Shown here in pieces: positions 23,806 through 34,849 of a stretch of DNA of 64,000 bases. The stretch's first letter is position 1. Each line of letters starts with the position of its first letter. The translations under genes and the position numbers were made by a program. The notes below the pieces were generated by a model. The model saw only the letters and a list, made by a program, of their open reading frames with translations. It made no database searches and was not told the origin of the DNA. Origin of the DNA: Casuarina equisetifolia (lineage: Eukaryota > Streptophyta > Magnoliopsida > Fagales > Casuarinaceae). Location: contig CM052356.1 in NCBI GenBank assembly GCA_028551475.1, positions 6,210,001 through 6,274,000 on the forward strand, in the 5' to 3' direction.

Positions 23806-26800
23806 TTTTTTTTAGTTTTTAATGTAAGTTGCATTAATAAAATATAATATACAAAAGCACAGGAGCATACCCCAGTATTACAATAATTTTCAAAAATAAG
23901 CTAAGAGTAAAAAAAATAGAGGTTGGAAGCCTCCAGATCTCACTTAAAAAAACAATACCTTGTGAGGGTTTGATATTATAAAGCAGAGAAGCTCTCCCTC
24001 GTATAATTTTCCTTACTTTAGCCAACAAGAGTGGAATGTCAACTAATGTATTTTGAAATCTTCTTCTATTCCTTTCTGTCCATATGCAATAGATACAAGC
24101 TAAAAATAATATTTTAAGAAGTTTTGCAGCCAGATCTTTATCTTTAGATGCTTTAATCATCCATTTTAATTCTTCATTCCATCCTCCGATGTGATGTCAA
24201 ATTCCATTTTGAGCAAGGATATTCTTCCAAATCAACATTGTGCAAAGACATTCAAAAACGAGATGACTTCTGTTTTCTACTTGAGCCTGACAAAAATCAC
24301 AATATTGGTTAATTGTAGGAAGCCATTGTACCATTCTCTCTACTGTAGAAAGTCGATCATGATAAACTAGCCATCCAATAAATTTATGCTTGCAAATCCC
24401 ACCATTCCAAATTAGATCATACCAATCTACTTTCTCATTAACTGGTTGAAGGTCCTGATAAATAGCTTTGCAACAATAGGCAGACCTGGTAAGAACTGAG
24501 GTAAGCATGGACCTTAACTTGAGAAGACCTTTTCAACTCCATACCATTGAACCTTTGATTTGAAGTTGCATTACTTAAATTCTTTTACATTTAGTGTTGT
24601 GTATCTGCTTACTCCATAATAAATTATCTAGAAGATTTATAAGAGTCCAAAGCGTACGTCCTAAAAGGACTTTATTCTAGAGTTTAAGGTTTGCCAATCT
24701 CGATCCCCCTTCCTTCTTTGGTGAGCAAACTGTTTGCCAAGCAATTTTGTGGGATCGTTGTGTATCTGTACTTCTTGCCTATAAAAATTTTTTAATTTTT
24801 TTCTCTATTTCATAAATTGTTTGCTTTGGCAGTAAGAAAACTTGCATCCAAAATGTATATGTGGAAATTAAGATTGATTTTGACAACTGCAATCTTCCAG
24901 CAAAGCTTAGAAGTTTCATTCCCCAACCTTCTATTTTGCTAAATATTTTATCTATCAAACCTTTGTAATCAGCATGAGTAAGCCTTTTTGTAGTAAAGGG
25001 AACTCCAAGATATTGAATGGGGAGTGTACCCATAGGGAAAGGTGAGTGATCTAGGATGAAAAGTTGTTCTTGATTTGATAATCCTGAGAAGAACATTTGA
25101 CATTTAATTAGATTGTAGTGAAGACCTGTAAGTTCACCAAACTCCTCCAAAGCTTTTATAAGACAGAGCACTAAATTTATATCTCCATGAGAAAAAAGAA
25201 ACAAATCATCAGCAAAACATAAATGGGTGATTTTCTCAGTTTTGTATCACCAATGGAACTTAAAAGCCGATGTTGAGGTTTTTGCAATAATAATTCTGTT
25301 TAGTACTTCCATAACCAGAACAAATAGATAAAGGGATAATGGCTCTCCTTGTCTCAATCCATTGGTACCTTCAAAGTAGCTTGCATGCTCTCTATTGAGA
25401 TTAACTGAAAATCTTGTTGTAGAAATGCGTTCTCCTATCAAATCAACTACATGTTGAGGAGTATTAATAGCTTTCAAAACTCCTAATATGGCTTCCTACC
25501 TAACCATATCATATGCTTTCATGAGATCAATTTTTATGGCCACACACTTACCTTTATCATTTTTATGATAATTGTGAAGTAATTCATGATAATATTCTCA
25601 AAAATCTAACGTCCTTTAATGAATGCAGTTTGGTTTTGGCTTACTACCGATGGGATAAGCACATTCAACTTCCCAACTAACATCTTGGATATAATTTTGT
25701 AGATAACATTGCAACATGCTATTGGTCTATAATCTTTATTGCTACAAGGATTAGGGACCTTTGGGACTAAAGATAACAATGTAGAGTTTATAACCTTCAA
25801 CAACTTCCTGGATGAGAAGAACTCCAGTATAGCATCTTTTATGTCTCTTTCAATGATAGGCCAAGCTTTCTTATAGAAGAAACTATTATACCCATCTGGT
25901 CTAAGAGCTTTAAAATCATGTATTCCTCAAAGAGCTTTTATAACATTTGAACGTTCAAATCTTATTGTATTAAAAAGTGAACTTACATCATCACCATGAA
26001 ATAAAGGTGTGTACCTTTTACAGTTGGTGAAATTACTTCTAGCATTACCAAGAATAGACTTATAATATGCAATAATAATAGTTCTTAAGTATTCTTCTTC
26101 TGTGATAACCGATCCATCTTCTAGCATTAGTTTGCAAATTCTATTATGTGCTCTCCTTCTCATCAATGACGCTAAGAAAATTTTGCTATTATTATCCCCT
26201 TCTTTTAGCCATAAGTTTCTCAATTTCTGTTTGAGAAGGATTTCTTCATGTTTACTCATTGCAAGTAGCATCTCAAGTTGTGTCTTTTCCTTAGCACGAG
26301 TATCAAGACAATAAGGATTAAGCTCTAATATGTATTGCAATTGCTGTAAGTTTTCTCTAGCATTCTTTATATTCTGGTTCAAATTACCAAATTGTGCTGC
26401 ATTTAGCTTCTTGAGAGGGAATTTCAAAGCTTTTAACTTCCGTACCACCTGAAACATTTTTGAGCCTACTATTTCCTGTTGCCATATTGAACCAACTGTA
26501 TCCATGAAATCTAGGCACTTAGTCCAAAAATTAAAGAATCTGAATGGAGAAATCTTCCTGCGTGTGGTGTTGCCAAATTTAACTAGACATGGAGAATGAT
26601 CTGATACACCATGGGGTAAAAATTCAATAGAAAAGTTTCCAAATTAGAGAATCCATTCCCTATTAGTGAGGGCTCTATCAATTTTACTAGTTTTAAGACT
26701 AGTTCCTGACCCTTTATTCGTCCACGTAAATAGTGGACTCGAATAAGGGGTTCAATCAATGCCATATTCTCAATTATTTCATTCAAATCTGTCATTCTTT

Positions 26801-29150
26801 GTGTTCATCTAACATTAGGCCCAATGCGCTCACTTGTATTTCATATTTCATTAAAATCACCCATAATTAACCAAGGAGCATCATTAACATTAATATTGTA
26901 AAAGCTAGTAAGATTAGCTCATAAGTTTCTACGTTCAATCTCCAGAGTATTGGCATAGATAGCAAACATGAAGTATGGATGCATACCTGACCTTTCAATT
27001 AAGCGATGGATGACTTGAGATGAAGATTCTCTAACTGTGAGTTAAAAATCAGAAGCTTTCTAGAGGTTCTAAATTCTACCAAGACTACTAAACCTGTAAT
27101 TATGGACATAATTCTAATCTAGAAATCCCTTCTTCACAATTATATCAACATTTTTTTCTTTGATTTTATGCTCAATCAAGATAATAATTTGGGGGGCATA
27201 GGACTTAACAAATCTATTACCTCCTTTAATCTGAGGCTTTTGTTTAAGCCCTTAACATTCTATGATAGTACTTTCATTTATTGGAAGATTTATCTTTTTC
27301 CTCAGTTACCTCACTCTTTACAACAAGATCAATCATTATGTCCTCTTCTAGTAATGCAAATTTATTATGAGATATGATATTTTGAACCTTATCCTTTTTT
27401 TCCCCAGAGGATCGGACTTTTTTGGTGCTTGGAGAAGATTTAGTATTTGTAACTATGTCCTTGGTCAGATCTCAGACATTCTCTATCCCAATTGAGTTTG
27501 GAATTGGCTCAGTTTCTTGAGTACGACAAGGTTTGGTTTGAATAATCTGGAGATCCTTTTCAGGATTCAATGGCTGACTATCTTGAGTATTATTAAGCTG
27601 AGGGATCTAGGTTAAAGGTGCAACATTCTTTTTGGGTACCCAAATTTCTTTCTTTGTAGCAGTAAATTCTTTGTGTCCAAAGCTATTGCATACCTTACAT
27701 TTCTTAGGAATCCAACAATATTCAACATTAACTTAATATGATTCTTCTCCTCCCATATCGATATCAAACTTCTCAGGGAATTCACTATTGATATCCATCA
27801 TAATACATACTTTAGCATATAATAACCAAAATTTTTGTTTAGTAGCCTTATCCATATATAAAGGTTTGCCCAACACGCTACTCACATAGCTCATACCTTT
27901 ATTAGTCCAAAGCACATGTGGTACATTATATAAACGTACCCATATGATAATTGTAGAGATTTTTGCTTTCTCCAATCTAATGAGAGGATGCCATTTTTGA
28001 ATGAAAAGTGGCCTGCTTGCAATAACCCGTATTCCAACTTCCATAACGTCCTCCATTTTTTTCATATTTGAAAAGCGAAAGAATAAGAATCCTTCGTTTG
28101 TAGCTAAGACTTCAAATAAGTTCTCTTTTCCCCATAATTTTTCCACAATACACTTCACTAAATAATATGAAATATTTTCAGTTAAAAAATATCCATAAGA
28201 CAATTCACAAAATGACTTTTCCCTTCCTCAATAGCCTCTAAAGGAGGCTTAATAACAAGTTTGTTTCCTTCTTTGGAAGAAGGATGATAATTTAACTTAG
28301 CTGTCTTCATAAGATTATCTATTGTAATATGTTTCCAAGACAAACCAGAATTTCCAATACATGGGTTGAGTTTCTGGCCAACTATTTTAGTCATATTCTC
28401 TTGGGCTTTTCCTTCCACACTAACATTTTCTATTTGAAATATTTCTTTACCATTTTGCAGGTTCATCAACAATATCCACAGTTTTAGTGTTCACAGTTTT
28501 ACTTGGGACCTCCAAGCTTGATAGAAAGATTTGCTGGATTAATTCGATCTGCCAACTTTACCATAAGCAGGTTGTAGGAAGACTCCCTCACGTCTTCATT
28601 TGCCCCTTTTGTCTCTCTTTCTTTGTTACATCAATCCCCAACGAAAAAATAATTCAGAGAAACAAGCAGTCCCGAATTTGTTCCTGCTTCCTCTTCTTTC
28701 TTTCTTTTTTTTTTTCCGGTCACATCCAAACAATCCAATTCAAATATAGGAACGAGATGGGTATTAGACTTACACGGCAGTTAGCAGTAGAGGAGAAAAA
28801 TCCCCTCTGCCCCTTGGCTTTGCCGACATTCGTCTTGCCACCCCTTGTCAGATCAATGTAATATTCTTAAATCCCACGGAATTCAGCAGCTCCTGAGAAA
28901 ACTACCGATCTGCAAATCTGGTTCAGATCTGATTCCCGCAGTCTTTTACGTTCTGTCATGCGCACCTTCCCTCTTTTTCGCAAGCTACAAGATTTCGTAC
29001 CAGCAGATAAGAGTGGTGCCGATCTAGTCTCACAGCTCCCAGTCGGTCTTAGATCCGTCTCTAACAGACCTCTACACGCTGCCACGCGCAGAGCTCAAAG
29101 CTTCCCTCTCCAGCGAGCCTCAGAGCGTCAGAACTGATTGGCTAGGATCT
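23806..29150 (-). mobile_element. L1-type LINE (plant non-LTR retrotransposon), degenerate
   Basis: This is a minus-strand element of about 5.3 kb with its 3' end at the left, where a short T run marks the old poly(A). From right to left it has a 5' leader (about 28480-29150). ORF1 carries a DUF4283-like domain (about 27733-28472) and a CCHC knuckle near 27660-27720. ORF2 carries an AP-endonuclease whose SDHSP motif lies at about 26590-26605. ORF2 continues with a linker (25927-26505), reverse transcriptase from DYRPIACCNVIYKI (about 25606-25803) through NGLRQGEP to FADD at about 25208-25219, and a zf-RVT domain with CDFCQ and HLVFEC (24197-24508). Several stops and frameshifts interrupt both ORFs, so it cannot move itself. 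It interrupts the AT-rich flank. The target duplication may be TTGTAATT/TTATAATT. Confidence 0.88.
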
Positions 29151-29330
29151 TTTTTATAATTGTCTATAAATATAAAACATTGATCTCTCTCTTTATAATC
29201 CTATTTTATGGAAAGATAAAATATTCAAACACTGAACATTTTAAATTTAATCCTATAACATTTATTTAGTTTAGAGGAAGAAATAATCAATTTTGAGAGA
29301 TCTTATAAACCTTGATTACATATGAAATAT
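29151..29330. repeat. AT-rich duplicated flank, copy 3 (right part)
   Basis: It continues the match to 150-310 after the LINE: TATAAATATAAAACATTGATC, GGAAAGATAAAATATTCAAAC and TTTTGAGAGATCTTATA. Confidence 0.7.
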
Positions 29331-29352
29331 CAATTCTGATTCCCATGTCAAC

Positions 29353-29829
29353 TTGTATCTTGTTGTCGTTAAATTATCGAACTGCTTACAAGAAACTCTG
29401 TTTTACCTAATCCAAATTCACACGGAAATGACAAAAACTGTTAAAGTTCGATCCTCCGTTATCGTGAAAGGACCAGCATACACCTCCTCCTCCCTTCACT
29501 TCCTCACAAAGTGGTCGATGATAACCGAGCCCGCTTTAGTTGGGGCATCTGATTCTTGGGGGACTACAGCTTTCCAGCACCGACCAAATTCAAAGACCTG
29601 TAAGAACGACGGCAAAAGAGTTACCTACTGTAAAATATAAGCAAATTTCAGCTATGATATAATCTTCATCTTTATTTATGGTCTTCGATATGTTCTCCAC
29701 TGAATGTTGCTTGTATTGCAAACTTTTAAGAGCAGCAGAAAGCTGGTTGTCTAGAACATTGTAAATTCTTTCACTTGAAATTTGCCTTTCAACGTTGAAG
29801 TCACATGGAATCGAGTGACGCAAAGCCAC
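29353..29829 (-). other. Exon-like module, unrecognised
   Basis: On the minus strand two open stretches lie around a possible splice site near 29600. One is read from 29829 down to about 29640 (IPCDFNVERQISSERIYNVL, NQLSAALKSLQYKQ). The other runs from about 29600 down to 29520 (FGRCWKAVVPQESDAP, KAGSVIIDHFV). The codon use and word pattern look like worn exons, and a diverged copy occurs near 9690-9860. I do not recognise the family. It may be part of a host gene carried along by the duplications. Confidence 0.35.
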
Positions 29830-30300
29830 TGCCCATAATCAAGGAAGATGATCAAATGAGAAGGTGGCTTCAAAATTATAATCGCCACTCAACATGCACT
29901 TGGAAAACTACAATCAATCTCTATGGCAGAAACCCAAAGTACATACAAACTTATATGCACCAGTTCAAATTTAATATAAGAAAAGGAAAAACTGAGAAAG
30001 CCAGTGAACATTTGAGAATAATTCTATATTCTTTAATAATTTTTATACAATGGTAAAGCCTGAACTTATAGTCTTTTACGTTATACTAACTAAGAAATTA
30101 ATTAATTACAGGAAATTATGCTAGAAATAATAACTGCAATACATTGGCAGATCTTTATATTCATTAACATTTGCATGGCGAGCTTATATTACGATAAGTA
30201 GTCTTGGGTTTTTACCTTTTATAATTGTGCTCATGTATGTACAGTGTTTACAGCTCATTTTGTTTTTCTTCCGCTGTATATCATCATCATCACAAACATG
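29830..30300. repeat. Lipase 3' flank module, copy 2
   Basis: It matches 13551-13975 and 40170-40320 (CAAAGCCACTGCCCATAATC, AAGGAAGATGATCAAATGAG, CAACATGCACTTGG). This is the left edge of the duplication unit that holds lipase copy 3. Confidence 0.6.
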
Positions 30301-30577
30301 AAGTGGGTTAAGAATTATAACAGTTATTGTGATAGTAACTCTCTGTAATCGTAGTGATAGGACTGCAACCGGAGATCAGGTTTCCACCACTGAAGAAGTC
30401 TATGAGCTTGTTGGAAGTCCCAGGAGGGAATGAGGTGTGATGGTTCTGACTCCTTCCCCGTGCATTCATAAGCAGACCAATGGTGGAGTTCTGAGTTGCC
30501 ATCTTCTCAATAACCCCAGCACCAATCTTTACCATCTTCTTCCTGTGTTCAAAATACCCAATGTATCCTGAACAAAG

Positions 30578-31042
30578 AGAAGAAAAACTGTGAAGGTGAG
30601 TAGTAGCGGAAGCAAATGTGTTTTTGATTATGCTTGCCTCTTCTCCGTTAGAAAACCATCACTTAAATAGAGTTTACAACTATTGTCTCAGAGGACAGAA
30701 TGACTACTTAGGCCAGTCTAGGTACTACAGTTCAGCACGCAACATTAATAGACAACAAGACAGAATACTAGATGACTAGACTACAAGCAATCAGCTCTCA
30801 GACAGTTTCGTGTGTTTTCTGCACACGGTTCTGTAATGACCAAGGTAAGTTGGTTCTTGTTCTGATCTTAGACTTGATTAACACGCAGGCATGCTTCTAC
30901 TGTCCTCAGTCATCATCACTTTTAGTCATTCTGCACATTCTCCTGCTTTGGTGCTTTGCTGGACATTTCCTTGTATAAGGTGCCAGCGTGTGAGGTCTTA
31001 TTAGGAATGTGGTAAGGAGGTTTAGATTGTTCTTGTTCAACA
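30578..31042. mobile_element. Probable solo LTR in lipase copy 3
   Basis: A 465 bp insert is flanked by the perfect direct repeat CAAAG (30573-30577 and 31043-31047). Its right end is TTCAACA on the plus strand (TGTTGAAC on the minus). A TATA-like CTCTATTTAAGTG lies inside on the minus strand. It has no domains. Lipase copy 2 is continuous across this point, which proves an insertion. It is an old fossil of unknown family. Confidence 0.6.
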
Positions 31043-31623
31043 CAAAGGCAATCATCGGGGTTCACAAATAGATAAGGGACCCATGCGGAGAATGCAACAA
31101 ATGAATCTCCCATCACATTCGAAGCAAGAGTGAGCCCTGCTTTAATCGCACTTTTTTCAAATCGAACCCCACGTTTCACTTTTTCACATTTGATTGTCTC
31201 AAGAGGGGTAGATGGGAATGGCGGATTGAAAAGAAAAGATTCCAGAAAGATACCAGATTTGGCCATTGTTTTTCCTGCAAGCATCGCCATTGCAGACCCT
31301 AGTGAATGACCAGCTAACCAGACATTTGAATCACCAACTGCATCAACCATGTTTCGAACAGCTTGCATAGCAATCTCCAATCGAGACGTCCTGTGAAGGA
31401 CATTCTGAATGAAACGCAGATCCAGCTCAAGATAGATGAAAGTAGAGAAAAGGTGCTGGTTTGCAGCGTTCAAGCGGAAGATAAGCGGAGCAAATAAAGA
31501 CGCCAAAGCAACAAGAAAATAAGCAGGGAGAATGAGAACAGAAGTGAGAGAATTGAGTGAAGCAACTGAGACTCTCAAAGTTTGTTGTTTGAATACACTG
31601 CGGGTTGCCCTTTTTATAGGCAC
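30922..31623 (-). CDS. Chimeric ORF: insert-derived N-terminus fused to lipase core
   Basis: This is an open frame of 233 codons. Residues 1 to about 66 come from the 1.26 kb insert and include a strongly hydrophobic segment (about 26-48, with SVLILPAYFLVALASLF). Residues about 67-184 are the lipase core with the nucleophile elbow GHSLG (105-109, Ser107). Residues about 185-233 come from the LTR-like insert. It therefore has the catalytic serine but lacks the family's N-terminal exon and the C-terminal part, and the usual acid and histidine partners are probably lost. A TATA-like CTATAAAAAGG lies on the minus strand at 31611-31619, just inside the start codon. A transcript from it would skip the first ATG. 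I call it an ORF, not a proven gene. Confidence 0.3.
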   Translation of the reverse strand: MPIKRATRSVFKQQTLRVSVASLNSLTSVLILPAYFLVALASLFAPLIFRLNAANQHLFSTFIYLELDLRFIQNVLHRTSRLEIAMQAVRNMVDAVGDSNVWLAGHSLGSAMAMLAGKTMAKSGIFLESFLFNPPFPSTPLETIKCEKVKRGVRFEKSAIKAGLTLASNVMGDSFVAFSAWVPYLFVNPDDCLCVEQEQSKPPYHIPNKTSHAGTLYKEMSSKAPKQENVQND

Positions 31624-32690
31624 TTAATGTTTCAACTGGCGCTACAACTTGCGGCAGTTTGTCATTACACAGTGTATAACTTGTTCTATAGTTACAAAAG
31701 ACAAAAGACAAGTTGCATGAAGATTTCGCTCTCCTATTCTGTGGGGCCCGATGTCTCCCTTTCACTTCAGTTTCCAGCATGTTCATCAAGGTGTGAGGAA
31801 CCCACTGATTCGCGATTATTATCTAAATCTCCATAATCCTTTAGAGTTACAAGTGGGTTATCAAAGCTCAGCTCTCTCAATACCGTGCATCCACCGTTCA
31901 CGTTACCATAACTCTCTTTCCTACGTTCTCAAGTTCACATATCTCCATAAAGGCATCAGCATCAAACTCACCTAGACTTCCATTTAATCCTTCACTCTGC
32001 ACCGTTGGATTCTGCTGAGCTGGTTCACCAAGGCTTAGCCAAATGAGGTCTGCCATTTCTTCATAATTATATCCGTTCAAGAACCTATCTTTAGCTAGCT
32101 CTATAGCCTGTGCAGAGAACAGTGGGAATACAATATCTATATCCAATAGGTAATATGAAATACCGATGTTATGATTCAGATTTGGAGCAGCTGTTGTAAG
32201 TGATATTGGTTCTTCCTTATCTTGCAGTAAGGGTTCCGTTGCATGTGGCTGAGCTTCTGGGAGTGGCACAGTGTCCAGATAAACTTGATCATCTATCCTA
32301 AAAGGTTCCAAAGATGTTATCAATTCTTGAGCTGTGGGGTTCCATTGATGAGATGATTCTCCTGCTTCAAATGTTGTTTCATAATTGTGCAGCTGACGTG
32401 TCTTAGGAACAAGAGCTTCTTGTATCTCTTCTTGTTCTGCAAAAAAGGTTTGCACAGCATTTAAGTGGCTGTCTGGTGGAGACGGCAGCCATGCTCTTGG
32501 AGTAACTACATCAAACAGGGAACAACTCCACTGGAAGGTAGCCGAGTAATTGTCAGGTGGAAGGTACTTCGGGGTTATGGTGTTTGATGTGGCATCATCA
32601 TCCATAGTAGCACACAGACCTGAATCATCATCTGTCAAGGTCAAAATACCGGAGGAGTCTTCTGAAATACCGTTAATGTTAGCAGAGATC
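31434..32690 (-). mobile_element. Unclassified 1.26 kb insertion in lipase copy 3
   Basis: Lipase copy 2 is continuous across this site (GATATCCTGTCGG), so the segment is an insertion. Its edges show only a weak AAGAT/GAGAT direct repeat. It has no terminal inverted repeats that I can see. It holds a 248-codon acidic ORF at its right and a TATA box with a leader-like, pyrimidine-rich stretch at its left (minus strand). The ORF is open right up to the insert edge, as expected if a gene fragment was captured. Confidence 0.5.
31898..32644 (-). CDS. Unrecognised acidic ORF, 248 codons
   Basis: An open frame begins MTLTDDDSGLCATMDDD and ends ELENVGKRVMVT. The frame is open further upstream to the insert edge near 32690 (GISANINGISEDSSG), so the start shown may be internal. 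The protein is acidic and rich in D, E, P, Q and S (about 22 tryptophan, tyrosine and phenylalanine residues are scattered). It has a DADAFMEICEL word near the end and no membrane segment. The composition resembles the activation region of a plant transcription factor, such as the C-terminal part of some NAC proteins, but I do not recognise a family. It sits entirely inside the insertion in lipase copy 3. Its length without a stop in a region full of dead genes suggests recent capture. Confidence 0.35.
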   Translation of the reverse strand: MTLTDDDSGLCATMDDDATSNTITPKYLPPDNYSATFQWSCSLFDVVTPRAWLPSPPDSHLNAVQTFFAEQEEIQEALVPKTRQLHNYETTFEAGESSHQWNPTAQELITSLEPFRIDDQVYLDTVPLPEAQPHATEPLLQDKEEPISLTTAAPNLNHNIGISYYLLDIDIVFPLFSAQAIELAKDRFLNGYNYEEMADLIWLSLGEPAQQNPTVQSEGLNGSLGEFDADAFMEICELENVGKRVMVT

Positions 32691-33029
32691 CCGTAGGACG
32701 GAATCTGCCTTAATTAAGTTGCCTCAAAAAGCAATCACATATCATGGGCTTTGATCTAGTGACTGGTTACAACAAGATGCTGAAGCTTTGAATTCACAGA
32801 TGGAGCCAAAGATGGAAGAATCAGCAACATCCAAAAGACAACGAACCAACTGAAAACTGAAAAACTCCCACCAAGGAGGAGCGAGGGCGTCAGGACCAAG
32901 ACGTTTTGATTGGCGGTCCCGCTCAAGAACGTAGACACCCTGAACCAGACAGGCAGTGACAGACCTTCGATGGCATCCATTCTCCCTGCATATGGCACAT
33001 ACAATCTTTTCCCTCATGAACTTGCAAAT

Positions 33030-33660
33030 ATATAATCAACATCCAGTAAAATTATCATTGAATTAGAAAGAACATCAAGGACGGATCTCAGCCATTTGTA
33101 TTAGCTAAAAATGTACTACTGATCCATCCCAAACACAACCTACATATTATCTGCCAAAAACTTTCAGCAACCATAGATGAAAGAAGACAAATACATTTTG
33201 AAACTAGAATTATTATGTGTTATCTGTTTTTGTCCTTTCAACCGAAGAAGGGGAAGGAGGAGGGGGGTTAGGGGTTAGGGGTTTGGGGGGAGGAAGTTTG
33301 AAGCTCTCACCAGTCAATGGAAGTTAGATGCAATGGTCTGCAAGGCCAAAGTCCTTCTCAGAGGCCATCACACAAATTGCTGCATCTGAAATCCACAAAT
33401 TGAAATCGAATAAAATCCCTTTTCCAAAGACACCACATTTTTCTTCCTTGCAAGACAACAAGGAATTCCAATTTCCTTCTATACAAAATAATCTCATGAG
33501 CACGCAAGTAACAGAAAAACAGAAGTATTGTACAACCTGTTCTTCCTTAAGAGATTTTTAATCATGAAATTCTCCATCAGGCCCCTCTAATTGGAGCCTA
33601 GCCACGTTCGAGATTGTAGACACTAACCTGAAACAAGAAAGCTACTTTGGAGATACTTTG
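33030..33660 (-). repeat. Lipase-intron module, copy 4
   Basis: This is the intron of lipase copy 3, matching 942-1470 at high identity (for example AATTATTATGTGTTATCTGT and TTTTTGTCCTTTCAACCGAA) and 21190-22060 at lower identity. The closer match of this copy with the 1 kb copy suggests those two units share a more recent ancestor. Confidence 0.65.
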
Positions 33661-34500
33661 AACCTTATTCCCAACAGAAACTAGCAAAGAATAAGAACTG
33701 TATTTCTAAGCCCAACCAAGTATGGACCTTTTATCTATTAAGAAAAAAAAAACTCCAGGAAAATAAATAAACAGATACTTTTACAAGTAGATCCTTGCCA
33801 AGAATGTTCAGTAGACAGGAGACCAGAATGAACATAGCTCGAGACAAAGCCCTATTTGTTTAAACTAATAACCCAGTGATTGATTGCTGGTAATTTATGA
33901 CTGGTTGAGTTCGACACTTTTACACTCAAATCCCCTCTCCAGATCCGAGCTTTTCTCTGAATATCGTCAAAGTATTAAAAAAAAAAAATCATACAGACAC
34001 TATAATAACCAAAGCTCTTGGAAAGTAACATCAAAACCCAAAGAACCGGAAAAAAAAAAAAAAGATAAAACAGAAAAGAATGTACCTCAAGGAATTTCTG
34101 GAAGAGATCTGATTTGGCGATGAGATGATTTTGCCTGGAATTACAAGCTACTGGTGATTCGAATTACAAGCCACTTGGTAATTTCGTAGAGAGAGCACCA
34201 AAAAAATCTAGTATCGAGAAAAGAGTTGCAGTAAATTATACGGCATTTATAACTGTGCAAGTAATTTTTTTTATGGTCAGAATTTAGCCTAAAGAATACC
34301 ACTGAACCAAGACTATCCTTTGTCTTGGACATTGAGGAGACGAACTTGCCCATAAGGCCGTAAAAACTCCTTAAGCCCATGACAATTCCAACACCATCCA
34401 ACATATATTGTGAAATTTTTCTTTCTATAGTGTGAACTTGAAACAAAGGACTTAACTCTAATACTAATTATAATTATAATTATAATTATCTTATGATAAA
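33661..34500 (-). promoter_or_regulatory. Lipase 5' exon and promoter module, copy 4
   Basis: This is the upstream part of lipase copy 3. The putative 5' untranslated exon ends at a GT donor on the minus strand (TTGAG then GTACAT, exon edge at 34086). To its right lie the ACGGCATTTATAACTGTGC stretch near 34240 and a small ATTATA repeat at about 34465-34490. Confidence 0.5.
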
Positions 34501-34849
34501 ATAATTATAAGGTTATAATTGGAAAATATTTTGGAAGAACTTTTTTAGTTTCATAAAAAATATATAAGTTTATATGAATATTTAAATTAATGATTTACTT
34601 CTTACGATAAAGAATTTTATTTTATGACAAATAAAAAATTAAAAAAAAAACATTTTAAGGGAGGTAAATTGTAGATTGTACAAATTGTACAACCGTCCTT
34701 CCTTATCAAATGCCACCCAATATTGCTTTACATATAGGAAAAGGTTTTCAGAAGCTTCAACAAAGCAAACCATACATAGATGTTGGGCTACAAGCATATA
34801 AAACTTAAGAACTACATTAATTAATTACTTCCGCATGGATATTTCTTCC
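34501..34849 (-). repeat. CYP96 3' flank, copy 2
   Basis: It matches 2561-2875 and 41180-41617 (AGGGAGGTAAATTGTAGATT, CCTTATCAAATGCCACCCAA, ACATAGATGTTGGGCTACAA). It leads into the P450 pseudogene. Confidence 0.75.

Larger units (their letters stand above)
30308..33004 (-). pseudogene. Lipase copy 3 (At4g10955-type), split by two insertions
   Basis: Three pieces of one lipase lie on the minus strand. The N-terminal exon (about 32691-33004) carries RRSVTACLVQGVYVLERD and APPWWEFFSFQLV. The core (31043-31433) runs from LDLRFIQN through MQAVRNMV, the GHSLG serine elbow and FLFNPPFPS to VPYLFVNPDD. The C-terminal part (30308-30572) carries IGYFEHRKKM. The N-terminal exon has stops after LDQSP and IAF, and the C-terminal part has lost its end. 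A 465 bp LTR-like insert (30578-31042) and a 1.26 kb insert (31434-32690) separate the pieces. The N-terminal exon is preceded on the minus strand by a normal-looking acceptor (ATATGCAG). It cannot make the original protein. Confidence 0.85.

Noticed and set aside
31434-32690. Helitron
   Set aside because: The left edge on the minus strand can be read as A followed by TCTCT, but no CTRR end with a hairpin is seen at the other edge.
34465-34490. ATTATA microsatellite as a functional site
   Set aside because: Short simple repeat in an AT-rich region, with no sign of function.
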